Notes: generated by a model from the sequence alone, not told the origin. DNA of 64,000 bases from Haloferax massiliensis (GCF_001368915.1 NZ_CSTE01000001.1:693884-757883), one strand, 5' to 3'; shown: positions 34,244 to 43,884, counted from the first letter of the stretch. Program-made: numbers and translations.

Positions 34244-35425
34244 TCAGATTCGCCGCCGGACGACGAACAGGAGGACGGTCGCCAGCACCGTCGAGCCGGC
34301 GACGAGCGCCCAGCCGGCCCCGTAGCCCGTCGACTCCACGACGAAGCCGAAAAGCGGCGGGGCGACGAGGCCGCCGAGGTTGAGCGCGGTCTGGCCGCCG
34401 GCGGTCGCCGCGCCGATGTCGCCGTCGTCGACGACGCCGCTCAGACAGGAGTAGAAGACGCCGGTCGAGCCGTGGATGGTGAGGCCGAGCGCGACGGAGA
34501 CGGCGACGGTGAGCGCGAACGAGCCGCCGGTCCCGACGAGGAGCGAAAAGAGGGCGACCGCGCCGGCCAGTTGGACGAGCGCGACGGTGGCCGCGCCGCG
34601 GGGGTCGCCGAGGCGGTCCGCGAGGCTTCCCGCGCCGATGCGGCCGACGCTTCCGGTCACCTGCGTCGCCGCGAGGACGCCCCCGGCGAGGGCGGGACCG
34701 GTCCCGACCACGTCCTGCACGTAGAGGACGGTGTAGCCGAGCATCGAGAAGATGGATGCGCCGATGAACAGCGCGGCGGCGACGAGCGCGACGTAGGCGC
34801 GGTTGCCGCCGAGCCCGGCGAGTCGGGGTCGTTCGAGCCGTCCCGTCCCCGGGTTCCCGCGGTAGCGCGTCGCGAAGACGAGCGCGTAGCCGGCGGCGAA
34901 GACGGCGATGGCCCAGAACCCCACCTGCCACGCCGCGATGACGGCGACGCCGGTGACGACGAGCGACGACGCCCCGCTACCGAGGGTGACGCCGACCTGT
35001 TTCAGCCCCATGGCGAGGTTCTTGCTCCCGGCGGGCGCGGCCGCGACGATGCCGCGGTTTGACGCCGGCATCGCGGTCGAGTAGGCCGCCCCGAGGAGCG
35101 CCACCGTCACGAGCAACAGCGCGTACGACGGCGGCGCGAACGTGACGCCGACGAGCGCGACCGACAGCGCCAGCAGGCCGACGACCATCACGGGCTTTTC
35201 GCCGTAGCCGTCGACGGCCGCGCCGCTCGGGAAGAGAAACACCGTGTAGCCGAGCAGGCCGGCGGTCAGAAAGAGGCCGACCAGCGACTCGGAGACCGAA
35301 AACGCGTCGCGGACGAAGCCGGTCGCCGCGAAGATGGCGTAGTAACAGAGGCTCGCGGCGGTCTGCCAGCCGGCGACCGAGCCGACGGCGCGCCACGAGC
35401 CGTCTCCCGTCTCGGCTCCCGTCAC
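34244..35425 (-). CDS. Major facilitator superfamily transporter
   Basis: A 393-residue permease with 12 predicted membrane helices. MFS hallmarks include the loop after helix 2, FPSGAAVDGYGEKPVMV, and the equivalent loop in the second half, RIGAGSLADRLGDPRGAA. The mid-part has PASNRGIVAAAPAGSKNLAMGLKQVG. Substrate unknown. It starts next to the hemD stop on the same strand (24-bp gap), so it may be cotranscribed with the tetrapyrrole genes; transport of a tetrapyrrole intermediate is speculation. Confidence 0.88.
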   Translation of the reverse strand: MTGAETGDGSWRAVGSVAGWQTAASLCYYAIFAATGFVRDAFSVSESLVGLFLTAGLLGYTVFLFPSGAAVDGYGEKPVMVVGLLALSVALVGVTFAPPSYALLLVTVALLGAAYSTAMPASNRGIVAAAPAGSKNLAMGLKQVGVTLGSGASSLVVTGVAVIAAWQVGFWAIAVFAAGYALVFATRYRGNPGTGRLERPRLAGLGGNRAYVALVAAALFIGASIFSMLGYTVLYVQDVVGTGPALAGGVLAATQVTGSVGRIGAGSLADRLGDPRGAATVALVQLAGAVALFSLLVGTGGSFALTVAVSVALGLTIHGSTGVFYSCLSGVVDDGDIGAATAGGQTALNLGGLVAPPLFGFVVESTGYGAGWALVAGSTVLATVLLFVVRRRI

Positions 35426-35449
35426 GCCGCTCCCTCGCTTCCCGTCACG

Positions 35450-36193
35450 TCACTCGTGATACGTCGGCGCGGCGGTCTCGACCGCGGCGACCGCGAGCGC
35501 TTCGAACGTCGCCTCGTCGGGGACGACGGTCACGTCGATGCCGTGGGATTCCGCGGTGTCGCGGGTCGGCGGCCCGATTGCGCCGACGACGGCGTCGTTC
35601 AGGCCGGCGATGGCTTCCTCGCGGATACCCCGCTCCGCGGCGGCGTCGAGGAAGTGTTCGACCGTGAGCGACGAGGTGAACAGGGCGGCTTCGAGGTCCC
35701 CGGCGGCGGCCATCTCGGCCGACTTCCCGGCTCCCTCGGGGCGGACGAGTCGGTAGAGAACCGTCTCGTGAACGTCCGCGCCCGCGTCGCGCAGGCCCTC
35801 GGTGAGGACCGGACTGCCGTGGTCGCTCCGGGCGACTTCGACCGTCGCGCCGTCCACGTCGGGCGCGAGGTGGTCGACCAGCCCGGCCGAGGTGTACTCG
35901 TCGGGGACGCGGTCGACCGTCCAGCCGGCCTCGCGGGCGGCGTCGGCGGTCGCGGGGCCGATACAGCACAGCACCGCGTCGCCGGGCTCCCAGCCGGCCT
36001 CGTCGAGGAGTTCGACGCCGGTCTTGCTCGTCAGGACGACGAACGCGCCGGGTTCGGGCGTCGCGCCGGTCGGCTCGATTGCGAGCATCGGGTCGGGCAC
36101 GGGAGTCGCGCCGAGCGAGTCGAGGAGTTCGACGGCGCGCTCGATGCGGTCGTCGTCGGGGCGGAAGACGGCCGCGCGGACCTGCTGGCTCAT
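35450..36193 (-). CDS. hemD: Uroporphyrinogen-III synthase
   Basis: Closes and inverts ring D of hydroxymethylbilane to make uroporphyrinogen III. The 247-residue protein has two lobes, recognisable from AAVFRPDDDRIERAVELLDSLGATPVPDPML at the start, WTSK-like VVLTSKTGVELL, IGPATADAAREAGW, LFTSSLTVEHFL and GPPTRDTAESHGI. HemD sequences diverge greatly, but position next to hemC and the methyltransferase gene settles the call. Its start overlaps the methyltransferase stop by 4 bp. Confidence 0.92.
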   Translation of the reverse strand: MSQQVRAAVFRPDDDRIERAVELLDSLGATPVPDPMLAIEPTGATPEPGAFVVLTSKTGVELLDEAGWEPGDAVLCCIGPATADAAREAGWTVDRVPDEYTSAGLVDHLAPDVDGATVEVARSDHGSPVLTEGLRDAGADVHETVLYRLVRPEGAGKSAEMAAAGDLEAALFTSSLTVEHFLDAAAERGIREEAIAGLNDAVVGAIGPPTRDTAESHGIDVTVVPDEATFEALAVAAVETAAPTYHE

Positions 36194-37044
36194 TCGTCTC
36201 CTCCAGCACCTCCGTCGGTCGCGTCGGCCTCAGCGATGGCGTCCGCGCCGCCGCCCCGCAGGAACTGCTTGACGCGGTCGCGGGTCGCCGCGACCTCGCC
36301 GATGACGGTGATTGCGGGCGGTTCGATGTCGGCCTCGTCGCGCACGTCGACGACGGTGTCGAGCGTGCCGGTGGCGACGCGCATGTCGGGCCACGTCGCC
36401 CGCTCGATGAGGGCGACGGGCGTGTCGCCGTCCATCCCCGCCTCGCGGAGTTCGGCGGTGTACAGCGGGAGTTTACCGACGCCCATGAGGACGACGAGCG
36501 TCCCGCCGGTCGCGGCGAGGGCGTCCCAGTCCACCGCGGACTCGTCTTTCGCCGGGTCCTCGTGGCCGGTGACGAACGACACCGACGAGACGTGGTCGCG
36601 GTGGGTGACGGGGATGCCCGCCGAACCGGGGCCGGCGACCGCCGAGGTGATGCCCGGCACGACCTCGAACGGAATCCCGTTGTCGGCGAGGTGCTCCATC
36701 TCCTCGCCGCCGCGGCCGAACACGAACGGGTCGCCGCCCTTCAGGCGCACCACGTCGTTGCCCTCGCGGGCGAGTTCGACCAGTCGGTTGTTCGTGTACT
36801 CCTGCGGCGTCCACTCGCCGCCGGCGCGCTTGCCCACGTCCTCGCGCTTTTCGGCCGGAATCATCCCGAGAATCTCCGGGCCGGGGAGCTTGTCGTGGAG
36901 CACCACGTCCGCCTCGTCGATGAGGCGGGCGGCCTTCATCGTCAGCAGTTCCGGGTCGCCCGGGCCGCTGCCGACGAGGTGGACCGTGCCGACGCCCTCC
37001 GCGGACTCCCCCGAGTCCCCGTTCGAGCGGTCGTCCCCCGTCAT
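36190..37044 (-). CDS. cobA: Uroporphyrinogen-III C-methyltransferase
   Basis: SAM-dependent methylation of uroporphyrinogen III to precorrin-2, the branch toward sirohaem and cobamide. The 284-residue protein has the SUMT motifs VHLVGSGPGDPELLTMKAARLI, VRLKGGDPFVFGRGGEEM and PFEVVPGITSAVAGP, with LIERATWPDMRVATGTL near the end. A Glu/Ser-rich extension of about 18 residues precedes the core and an Ala/Asp-rich tail follows. It is a methyltransferase alone, without the CysG dehydrogenase part. hemC stops 1 bp upstream. Confidence 0.93.
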   Translation of the reverse strand: MTGDDRSNGDSGESAEGVGTVHLVGSGPGDPELLTMKAARLIDEADVVLHDKLPGPEILGMIPAEKREDVGKRAGGEWTPQEYTNNRLVELAREGNDVVRLKGGDPFVFGRGGEEMEHLADNGIPFEVVPGITSAVAGPGSAGIPVTHRDHVSSVSFVTGHEDPAKDESAVDWDALAATGGTLVVLMGVGKLPLYTAELREAGMDGDTPVALIERATWPDMRVATGTLDTVVDVRDEADIEPPAITVIGEVAATRDRVKQFLRGGGADAIAEADATDGGAGGDE

Positions 37045-37045
37045 C

Positions 37046-38137
37046 TCACTCCTCGGCCTCCTCGCGGGCGGCGTCGACTAACTGGCCGGCACCGCGGTCC
37101 CGGAGCGCCGCCGCGAACTCGCTGGCGGCGTTGGCGTGGTTGCCGACGGGGAGGTCCCGAGAGGCCTTGATGGACTCCGAACCGTCGGTCGCGAGCACCT
37201 GCACGTCGACGTGGACGTGTTCGCCCTGCAGGAGGGCGTGGACGCCGACCGGGGCGATACAGCCGCCGCCGAGTTCGGCGAGGATGGTCCGCTCGACGGT
37301 CGTCTCGACGCGGGTCCGCGGGTGGTCGAGTTTGTCGCGGATGAGGTCGATGACCCCCGAGTCCGCGGCGGTCACGGCGATGGCTCCCTGTCCGGGCGCG
37401 GGGACGAACGTCGCCCGCGGCAGGCGCTCGTAGTTCACCTTCTCGGTGAGACCACTGCGCTTGAGGCCCGCCTCGGCGAGGACGATGGCGTCGTACTCGG
37501 TTTCGACCTTCCGGCCGAGCGCCTGCCGTTCGAGCTCGGTGAGGCCCTCGAACCACTCGTCGGCGGTCTCGTCGAACGCCTCGTCGTGGTCGGTCTTGCC
37601 CTTCTTTTCCTGCCGCTCTTTGTCGTTTTCGACGCGGGCCTCGTGTTCGCGCTGGAGGTGCGTCGCCAGGAGTTTCTCGATGCGGGTGTCGACGTTGCCG
37701 CGGAGCGGTTCGACTTCGAGGTCCTCGCGGTAGTTCAGCAGTTGGGCCTGTCGGCGGAGCGACGACGTGCCGACGACGGCCCCCTCCGGGAGGTCGTCGA
37801 TGTCGTGGCCCTCGGCCGTCACGAGCACGTCGCCGGCCGGCGCGCGCTCGGGCACGCCGGCGACGACGAGGTCGGCGGGCTTCTCGGTCGGCATGTCCTT
37901 CATCGAGTGGACCGCGGCGTCGACCTCGCCGTCGAGGACGCGCTCGTCGAGCGCGCGGACGAACGCGCCGGTCTTGCCCAGTCGGTGGATGAGCTCGTCC
38001 TGAATCCGGTCGCCCGTGGTCTCGACTTCGACGAGTTCGACGTCGAGTCGGCGGCTCGCGAGCGCCCCCTGCACGCTCGCGGCCTGTGCGCGAGCGAGCG
38101 CCGACCCTCGCGTCGCCAAGCGAAGTGTTGTAGTCAT
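37046..38137 (-). CDS. hemC: Hydroxymethylbilane synthase (porphobilinogen deaminase)
   Basis: Polymerises four porphobilinogens. Conserved pieces are RLATRGSALARAQA at the N-terminus, VHSMKDMPTEKP, VGTSSLRRQAQLL, RGNVDTRIEKL, and the dipyrromethane-binding Cys in LGGGCIAPVGVHA. An insert of about 35 charged residues (around residue 168-205, with NDKERQEKKGK) is typical of haloarchaeal HemC. At 363 residues it is longer than bacterial homologues for that reason. It leads the hemC-cobA-hemD-MFS run. Confidence 0.95.
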   Translation of the reverse strand: MTTTLRLATRGSALARAQAASVQGALASRRLDVELVEVETTGDRIQDELIHRLGKTGAFVRALDERVLDGEVDAAVHSMKDMPTEKPADLVVAGVPERAPAGDVLVTAEGHDIDDLPEGAVVGTSSLRRQAQLLNYREDLEVEPLRGNVDTRIEKLLATHLQREHEARVENDKERQEKKGKTDHDEAFDETADEWFEGLTELERQALGRKVETEYDAIVLAEAGLKRSGLTEKVNYERLPRATFVPAPGQGAIAVTAADSGVIDLIRDKLDHPRTRVETTVERTILAELGGGCIAPVGVHALLQGEHVHVDVQVLATDGSESIKASRDLPVGNHANAASEFAAALRDRGAGQLVDAAREEAEE

Positions 38138-38243
38138 ACGGGTCAGTCCGGCCCCCGCGTTGAAAAGCCCACCAGTTCGCTCCCGCGCGCCGGGTCGAAC
38201 CCGAACGGAAGACCGATACGGTCCCCGCGCGACGACCCGGACG

Positions 38244-38633
38244 ATGCCCGCCTTCGATTCGGCCGTCCGGCAGGTCGGCGACCTCGTCGTCGTCGCGCTC
38301 CTCCTGTTCGGCCTGACCTCGGTCGTCGCGCCCCTCGACGTGTTCCTCTCGTCGGTCGGCGTCGAACCACCGTGGTTCGCCGGCCTCGCCGCGGCCGCGC
38401 TCGTCGCGCTCGCGCTCCTCCTCGCGCGCCCCCTCCGCCTCCGACTCGTCGCTCGCGTCTGGGGCGTCGGCCTCGTCGTGACCGCCCTCTGGATTCCGCT
38501 GTTGATTCTCCTCGAACTCCGCGGGAACCCGGCCGGCGTCCTCGTCTCGTGGGCGGTCTGTCTCGGCGTCGGCGTCGCCCTGACCTACCCGCCGCTGTGG
38601 CGGGCGGCCGAGGCGCGACTCCGGGTCGAGTGA
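38244..38633 (+). CDS. Small membrane protein (129 aa), unknown function
   Basis: A 129-residue protein of four predicted membrane helices, very rich in Leu/Val/Ala, with a short Arg-rich loop (RPLRLRLVARVWG). It starts at the ATG at 38244; the frame upstream is a shadow. No catalytic motif is seen and the family is not recognised. It lies divergent from hemC. Confidence 0.68.
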   Translation: MPAFDSAVRQVGDLVVVALLLFGLTSVVAPLDVFLSSVGVEPPWFAGLAAAALVALALLLARPLRLRLVARVWGVGLVVTALWIPLLILLELRGNPAGVLVSWAVCLGVGVALTYPPLWRAAEARLRVE

Positions 38634-38768
38634 GCCGGGTCCGCGTCGGGGTCACGTCGGGGTCGCATCGGCTTGCATTTGCGCGAGCGAACGCCGGTCG
38701 CTCGGGCCGGCTCGCCCCGTCGCTCGGCGTGCCGAACGGTTTTCGGTCTCCGCGGCGACGACTCGAAC

Positions 38769-38954
38769 GTGAACAGGTCCCTCCACCCCGCGCTCGTCTT
38801 CGGCGTCGCGTTCGTCGTCGCGCTCCCGCTCGGATTCATCTTCGCGCCGGACCCGACCGGCGTCGCCCCGCTTTTCCTCACCGCCGGACTGACCGTCGTC
38901 ATCGGACTCCCGGCGTACCTCGGACTCTCTCGGGCGACCGGACCGGAATCGTGA
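38769..38954 (+). CDS. Small two-helix membrane protein (61 aa)
   Basis: Starts GTG at 38769 and encodes two membrane helices (LHPALVFGVAFVVALPLGFIF read with breaks, and VAPLFLTAGLTVVIGLPAYLGL). Hydrophobic helices at coding-like positions and GC-rich third positions support a real gene, but the length and lack of a family keep confidence moderate. It is convergent with hemL. Confidence 0.55.
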   Translation: MNRSLHPALVFGVAFVVALPLGFIFAPDPTGVAPLFLTAGLTVVIGLPAYLGLSRATGPES

Positions 38955-38959
38955 AAAAA
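38954..38959 (-). terminator. T-run terminator of hemL
   Basis: Read on the minus strand, six T residues lie 29 bp beyond the hemL stop. The run overlaps the stop codon of the convergent small membrane gene. Confidence 0.4.
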
Positions 38960-38988
38960 GCGCGCGGCCGGTGAATCGTCGATTCGGG

Positions 38989-40326
38989 TTATAGCGCCGC
39001 TTTGTACGCTTCCAGCGTCTCCTCGATGTCCTCGTCGGTGTGGGCGTAGGAGACGAACTGCGACTCGAACTGGTTCGCCGTGAGGAACACGCCGTGGTCT
39101 TTCATCTCCTGCCAGAAGACGCGCTCCCAGCGGTCGGTCTCGGCGTTCGACACGTCCGCGCCGGTCTTCGGACAGGCGTCGTAATTGGGACACGACTCGA
39201 CCTGCGCACAGCCGTCGGCGCAGGCGTCGGCGCGCTCGGCCGCGCCGTGGCGCGTGAACACCGTCTTGAACATCGAGTCCGTGCCGACGACGGTGTACTC
39301 GGGGGCCTGGTCTTCGAGGATGTCGGTGATGCCCGCCCGAAGCTTCTCGCCGAGGCGGTTGACGTGCCCGTACACGTCGTTTTCGGCGGCGTACTTCAGG
39401 TACTCGTGGCCCGCGGCCATCGTGACCGGGTGGCCCGAGAAGGTGCCCGACTGGAACACGTCGCCGCCGGGGGTGAACTGCTCGACGAGCTCGGCCTTCC
39501 CGCCGACCGCGCCGACGGGGAAGCCGCCGCCGATAATCTTCCCGAACGTCGTGAGGTCGGGCGTGACGCCGAACTTGCCCTGCGCGCACTGGAGGCCGCC
39601 GACGCGGAAGCCGGTGATGACCTCGTCGAAGATGAGGAGCGCGCCGTGGTCCTCGGTCACGTCGCGGAGGGCTTCGAGGTAGCCGTCGACCGGGTGGACG
39701 ATGCCCGTGTTCGCCAGAATCGGCTCGGTCAGCACCGCCGCGATGTCCTCGCCGTGTTCCTCGAACACCTCGCGGACCGTCTCCTCGTCGTTGAAGGGGA
39801 CGGGGATGGTGTGGTCGGCGAACGACGAGGGGATGCCGGGCGTCGAGGGCTTCGCGCCGCCGGGGCCGCCCTCGACGAGCGTGGACTCCTGTGCGCCGTG
39901 GTAGCCGCCCTGCATGACGACGATTTTGTCGCGGCCGGTGACGCCGCGGGCGAGGCGGACCGCCGAGACGGTCGCCTCCGTGCCGGAGTTGACGAACCGG
40001 AGCATCTCGACGGAGGGGACGTGCCGCGCGACGAACTCGGCGTGTTCGACCTCGATTTCGGTCGGCGCGCCGTACATCGGCCCGGCGGCGGCGTGCTTCT
40101 GGACAGCCGACTGGACGGGCTCGGGCGCGTCGTGGCCGTAGAGGAGCGGCCCGTAGCCCATCACGTAGTCGACGTAGCGGTTCCCGTCGGCGTCGATGAC
40201 GTGCGCGCCGTCGCCGCGCTCGACGAAGAACGGGTACGGTTGCGTCGCCCGGACCGAGGAGTTCACGCCGCCCGCGAGCACGGACAGCGCGCGGTCGTAC
40301 AGCGCCCTTGACTCGTCGTGGTTCAT
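38989..40326 (-). CDS. hemL: Glutamate-1-semialdehyde 2,1-aminomutase
   Basis: PLP enzyme that makes 5-aminolevulinate from glutamate-1-semialdehyde, the C5 entry to tetrapyrroles. The 445-residue protein has the opening [20 protein letters not shown], the motif [20 protein letters not shown], the aspartate in [13 protein letters not shown] and the PLP lysine in [18 protein letters not shown] Cys-rich insert ([17 protein letters not shown], about residue 368-384) precedes the last 60 residues. Start is ATG at 40326; the upstream frame is low-complexity. Confidence 0.95.
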   Translation of the reverse strand: MNHDESRALYDRALSVLAGGVNSSVRATQPYPFFVERGDGAHVIDADGNRYVDYVMGYGPLLYGHDAPEPVQSAVQKHAAAGPMYGAPTEIEVEHAEFVARHVPSVEMLRFVNSGTEATVSAVRLARGVTGRDKIVVMQGGYHGAQESTLVEGGPGGAKPSTPGIPSSFADHTIPVPFNDEETVREVFEEHGEDIAAVLTEPILANTGIVHPVDGYLEALRDVTEDHGALLIFDEVITGFRVGGLQCAQGKFGVTPDLTTFGKIIGGGFPVGAVGGKAELVEQFTPGGDVFQSGTFSGHPVTMAAGHEYLKYAAENDVYGHVNRLGEKLRAGITDILEDQAPEYTVVGTDSMFKTVFTRHGAAERADACADGCAQVESCPNYDACPKTGADVSNAETDRWERVFWQEMKDHGVFLTANQFESQFVSYAHTDEDIEETLEAYKAAL

Positions 40327-40464
40327 GCGCGGCGGTTCGGCCGCTCGCGGGAAAGACCTTACTGGGCCGGCCGCACCTGCCACCGGCGAACCACCGGACG
40401 GGGAGACGCCCGCTCGACTGGAACTCGGGACCGTGGCGACCTCTCGGCTCGCTCCGGCGGCGAC

Positions 40465-41172
40465 CTATCGGGCCGTCCCGTCGGCGGCGGCGTCAGCGCC
40501 CTCGGCGTCGCCGGCGTCCTCGACCGACCCGGCCAACAGCAGACCGACCGCGTCGTTGAGCGCGTGGATGCAGACGAGCGCCACCACGTCGCGCACGAGG
40601 AGGTACATGACCGTCGTCAGGAGCGCGGGGACGGCGATTCTGGCGACCGCGCCGCGCTCCCAGCCGACGGCGTGGCTCGCGGTGAACGCGGCGAACGAGA
40701 CGCCGCCCGCGAGGAGCGGGCTACCGGTGAGTTCGAGCAGGCGCTCGATAGCGTAGCCGTGGAACAGCACCTCCTCCGTAATCCCGGCGGTCCCGGCCAC
40801 GAACAGCCGGTGTCTGACCGACAGCGAGGCCAGTCCGGCCATCCCCTCGTCGAGACCGCCCACGCCGAGTCGGTCGAAGACGGGCGTCGTCACCGCGTTC
40901 GCGACGAAGAGGACGAAGACGCCGCCGCCGACCACCGCCACGAACGCGAGGGGGGCAAGCGAGCGGCCGGTCATCGACGACAGCGGCCGCCCCTCGACGA
41001 CGAGGACGTAACCGCACAGGAGGGCGAAGACGGCCCACTTGTTCGCGTCGCTGACGAGGAGGTCGGCGCGGAGGCCGTCGGGTTCGGCGAGGTACCGGTC
41101 GGCGAGCAGGCCGACGGCGGCCATCCCGAACAGCGCGACGGCGAGTCCGCCGAGGACCGCGACAGTCACCAC
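40465..41172 (-). CDS. CPBP-family intramembrane protease-like protein
   Basis: Membrane protein with about seven helices and the CPBP (CAAX protease and bacteriocin processing) signatures GITEEVLFHGYAIERLLE (Glu-Glu metal motif), FAAFTASHAVGWE and LVCIHALNDAVGLLLAG. These are the conserved metal ligands of the Rce1-like fold, so a membrane protease or related enzyme is likely. No good ATG exists; GTG at 41172 (alternative GTG at 41169) begins just before the first helix, giving 235 residues. Upstream, three 29-bp tandem repeats are unlikely to be coding. Confidence 0.78.
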   Translation of the reverse strand: MVTVAVLGGLAVALFGMAAVGLLADRYLAEPDGLRADLLVSDANKWAVFALLCGYVLVVEGRPLSSMTGRSLAPLAFVAVVGGGVFVLFVANAVTTPVFDRLGVGGLDEGMAGLASLSVRHRLFVAGTAGITEEVLFHGYAIERLLELTGSPLLAGGVSFAAFTASHAVGWERGAVARIAVPALLTTVMYLLVRDVVALVCIHALNDAVGLLLAGSVEDAGDAEGADAAADGTAR

Positions 41173-41290
41173 GTGGAGCCACCGCTCATCGTCACGACGC
41201 TCGGTGCGGAGCGGAAAAACGGTTTCGCGTGGGGTCGGCGCTCGGCCCGCGAGGGGCCGCGGGTATCTTCGACCGAGGGAGGACGCCCGT

Positions 41291-41377
41291 CGACCGCGAC
41301 CGACGACGAGAGACCGGGACGACCGCGACCGACGACGAGAGACCGGGACGACCGCGACCGACGACGAGAGAACGGCC
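41291..41377. repeat. Three tandem 29-bp repeats
   Basis: Units at 41291-41319, 41320-41348 and 41349-41377. The first two are identical (beginning ACCGCGACCGACGACGAGAG) and the third diverges at the end. They fill the gap between glnK1 and the CPBP gene. Confidence 0.85.
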
Positions 41378-41384
41378 GCGAGAT

Positions 41385-41756
41385 TCAGACGGCGTCGCGT
41401 CCGGTCTTGCCGGTGCGGACCTGAACCGCGCTCTCGACCGGGAGGGTGAACACCTTTCCGTCGCCTTTCTCGCCCGTCTGGGCGGCGTCGGCGATGGCGT
41501 CGACCACGTCGTCTGCGGGGATGTCGGCGACGACGCACTCGATTTTGACCTTCTGGTGGAGGTCGACGGTGTACTCCTCGCCGCGCCACTGGCTCTTCTT
41601 CGCGGGCTGGGAGCCGCGGCCGGAGACGTTGGTGACGGTGAGCGACGGCGCGCCGATTTCGGCGAGCGCGGTCTTCACGTCCGAGAGCTTGTCGGGGCGG
41701 ATGACGGCCATCACGAGTTTGATGTCGCCGTCGTTCGGAAGGTCGGAATCACTCAT
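41385..41756 (-). CDS. glnK: Nitrogen regulatory protein P-II (first copy)
   Basis: A 123-residue PII protein that senses 2-oxoglutarate and ATP/ADP and gates the neighbouring ammonium transporter. The T-loop is in [26 protein letters not shown], with the conserved Tyr in GEEYTV. The nucleotide-binding B-loop is [23 protein letters not shown]. An acidic N-terminal extension precedes the core. It follows amt (first copy) by 2 bp, the classical amt-glnK pair, and is nearly identical in its core to the second copy. Confidence 0.94.
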   Translation of the reverse strand: MSDSDLPNDGDIKLVMAVIRPDKLSDVKTALAEIGAPSLTVTNVSGRGSQPAKKSQWRGEEYTVDLHQKVKIECVVADIPADDVVDAIADAAQTGEKGDGKVFTLPVESAVQVRTGKTGRDAV

Positions 41757-41758
41757 GG

Positions 41759-43138
41759 TTAGTCCTCCCGTCCCGTCGTCATGAATCCATCCCCGCTCGG
41801 GACGCCGGAGCCGTCGGTGCGGATGCCGGTGTCGGCGTCGGGCGAGCCGAACTCGGGGTAGGTGTCGACGCCGTGTTCGGCCGTGTCGAGGCCCTCGCGC
41901 TCGTGGTCCGAGGAGACGCGGACCTGTCCGACGGCGCGGAAGCCGCCGAAGACGACCGCGGTCGCGACGAACGTCCAGATGGCGATGACGCCGACGCCGA
42001 GGACCTGCGGGACGGCCAGCGAGACGAACGACGCGCCGTCGTGCCACAGCGGGACGGCGAACACCGGGTAGAGGAGCGTCCCGAGGACGCCCGCGGAGCC
42101 GTGGACGGGGAAGACCGCACAGACGTCGTCGATTTGGAGGCGCTTTTCGACGAACTCGAAGACGACCGGGAGCTGCGCGCCGGCGAGGAGGCCGACGACC
42201 AGCGCGCCCGGCCAGACGATGTCGTCGGCGATGGCGGTGATGCCGACGAGGCCGGCGAGGACGCCGTTTGCGACGTAGAGCGTGTCGACCTTGCCGGTCT
42301 TGTACATGGCGACGCCGCCCGCGCCGATTGCGCCGGCGGCCATGCCGAGGGTGGTCACGAGGGCGACGCGGCCGACGTAGGCGAAGGAGCCGAGCGTGAC
42401 CCCGCCGTCGGCGTACGCGAGGGGCGCGGCGGCGGTGCCGACGTTGAAGCCGTACCAGCCGAACGCGAGGATGAGCGTGCCGAGGACGGCGAACGTGATG
42501 GAGTGGCCGGGGATGACGTTCGCGGTGCCGTCGGGCTTGAAGCGGTCCATGCGCGGGCCGATAATCCACGCCGCGGTGAGGCCGGCGATGCCGCCCATCC
42601 CGTGGACGATCATGCCGCCGGCGAAGTCGTGGAAGCCGAGCGCGTCGAGGAAGCCGCCGCCCCAGGTGAAGCCGACGACGACGGGGTAGATGACGCCCGC
42701 GATGAGGATGGTGTACGTGAGGTACGCGCGGAGCCGGGCGCGGCCCGCCACGGCACCCGAGACGATGGTGGCGGCGGTCATGGCGAAGACGGCCCCGAAC
42801 AGCCAGTCGACCCACGCCGTCGTCGCCGAGGCGTCGGGCGCGTAGAGGCTCATGAACGCCCCGGTGATGTCGGTGATGTCCAGCGCGGAGCCGCTGGTGA
42901 GGGCGGCGACGATGGACGACACGGCCGCGCCGAGCAGGAAGAACACGATGACGCCGATACTCCACGTCAGTAAGTTCTTGGTCAGTTGGTTGGCGACGTT
43001 CTTCGCGCGGACCTGCCCGGCTTCGAGCATGGCGAAGCCGGCGTGCATGAAGAAGATGAGGAACGTGACCGTGAGGACCCACACGAGGTTCACGCCCTCG
43101 ACGACCGTCGCGAGGTCGGTCTGCAAGGGTGTCAACAT
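41759..43138 (-). CDS. amt: Ammonium transporter (Amt/MEP/Rh family, first copy)
   Basis: A 459-residue membrane channel/transporter for ammonium with 11 predicted helices. The twin-His pore is represented by [14 protein letters not shown] and [15 protein letters not shown], and DFAGG precedes the first His. A soluble C-terminal region of about 55 residues ([17 protein letters not shown]) extends into the cytoplasm, where GlnK binds. It is the first gene of the amt-glnK pair. A promoter with a palindrome lies upstream at 43201-43257. Confidence 0.95.
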   Translation of the reverse strand: MLTPLQTDLATVVEGVNLVWVLTVTFLIFFMHAGFAMLEAGQVRAKNVANQLTKNLLTWSIGVIVFFLLGAAVSSIVAALTSGSALDITDITGAFMSLYAPDASATTAWVDWLFGAVFAMTAATIVSGAVAGRARLRAYLTYTILIAGVIYPVVVGFTWGGGFLDALGFHDFAGGMIVHGMGGIAGLTAAWIIGPRMDRFKPDGTANVIPGHSITFAVLGTLILAFGWYGFNVGTAAAPLAYADGGVTLGSFAYVGRVALVTTLGMAAGAIGAGGVAMYKTGKVDTLYVANGVLAGLVGITAIADDIVWPGALVVGLLAGAQLPVVFEFVEKRLQIDDVCAVFPVHGSAGVLGTLLYPVFAVPLWHDGASFVSLAVPQVLGVGVIAIWTFVATAVVFGGFRAVGQVRVSSDHEREGLDTAEHGVDTYPEFGSPDADTGIRTDGSGVPSGDGFMTTGRED

Positions 43139-43518
43139 ACGGTGCCTCCGGCGAACGGTTCGAGCTGGGAAGTTGGACAGTCGTTCATATTGGTGCTCGA
43201 TTCGCGACCGAATGTCTCGCGAACCATGTGAGATGCTATCTACAGACGTTCATATAACGGTTCGCGTTGACAAACGTATAGAAAAAGGAGTTCTGAGAGA
43301 CGTATGTCCGATATAAGATGATGTATGTGTTGTATAAGGGCGTAAGGTCGCCACTTAGTGTACAAATGTTGCCGAGCAATCCTACGAACGTAGTGTCGGA
43401 TTAGTAATAGAAACGGCGTGGGGGCGTTCATCGAACCCCGGTCGGATGCGCACTCGCGCGGACCGCGGCGAGGGCGGCGAAAGGAGACGTCAGGTCGGTT
43501 TCGGTCGTCCGTGCGCGC
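43139..43518 (-). other. 380-bp intergenic region between the two amt-glnK modules
   Basis: No gene is seen. It contains the promoter and palindrome of the first module and, further left on the minus strand, an AT-rich stretch (TATAAG, TATGT, around 43310-43410) after the end of the second module. No convincing terminator was identified. Confidence 0.7.
43201..43257 (-). promoter_or_regulatory. Promoter and palindromic operator candidate of amt-glnK (first copy)
   Basis: On the minus strand, TTATATG at 43257-43251 is a TATA box predicting a transcript start near 43227. Directly after it lies the perfect inverted repeat TTCGCGA-9 bp-TCGCGAA at 43201-43223, positions about +4 to +26. That is a normal site for a repressor in archaea. 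The regulator is unknown. Confidence 0.5.
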
Positions 43519-43884
43519 TCAGACCGCCGGATTGCCCTCCTTGCCGGTGCGGACCTGGACCGCGCTCTCGACGGGGAGGACGAATATCTTCCCGTCGCCT
43601 TTCTCGCCCGTGTGGGCGGCGTCGGCGATGGCGTCGACCACGTCGTCGGCGGGGATGTCGGCGACGACGCACTCGACTTTGACCTTCTGGTGGAGGTCGA
43701 CGGTGTACTCCTCGCCGCGCCACTGGCCCTTCTTGGCGGGCTGGGAGCCGCGGCCGGAGACGTTGGTGACGGTGAGCGACGGGGCACCCGCCTCGGCGAG
43801 CGAGGTCTTCACGTCCGAGAGCTTGTCGGGGCGGATGATGGCCATCACCATCTTGATGCCCTGTTCGTCGGCCTCGTCGCTCAT
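43519..43884 (-). CDS. glnK: Nitrogen regulatory protein P-II (second copy)
   Basis: A 121-residue PII protein with the same T-loop and B-loop motifs as the first copy ([47 protein letters not shown]). The N-terminal extension differs. Its start overlaps the stop of the second amt by 4 bp. Two nearly identical PII genes in tandem modules suggest duplication of the whole amt-glnK unit, with stronger similarity in glnK than in amt. Confidence 0.94.
   Translation of the reverse strand: MSDEADEQGIKMVMAIIRPDKLSDVKTSLAEAGAPSLTVTNVSGRGSQPAKKGQWRGEEYTVDLHQKVKVECVVADIPADDVVDAIADAAHTGEKGDGKIFVLPVESAVQVRTGKEGNPAV

Noticed and set aside
41291-41377. CRISPR array
   Set aside because: The 29-bp units are directly adjacent with no spacers, so they are simple tandem repeats.
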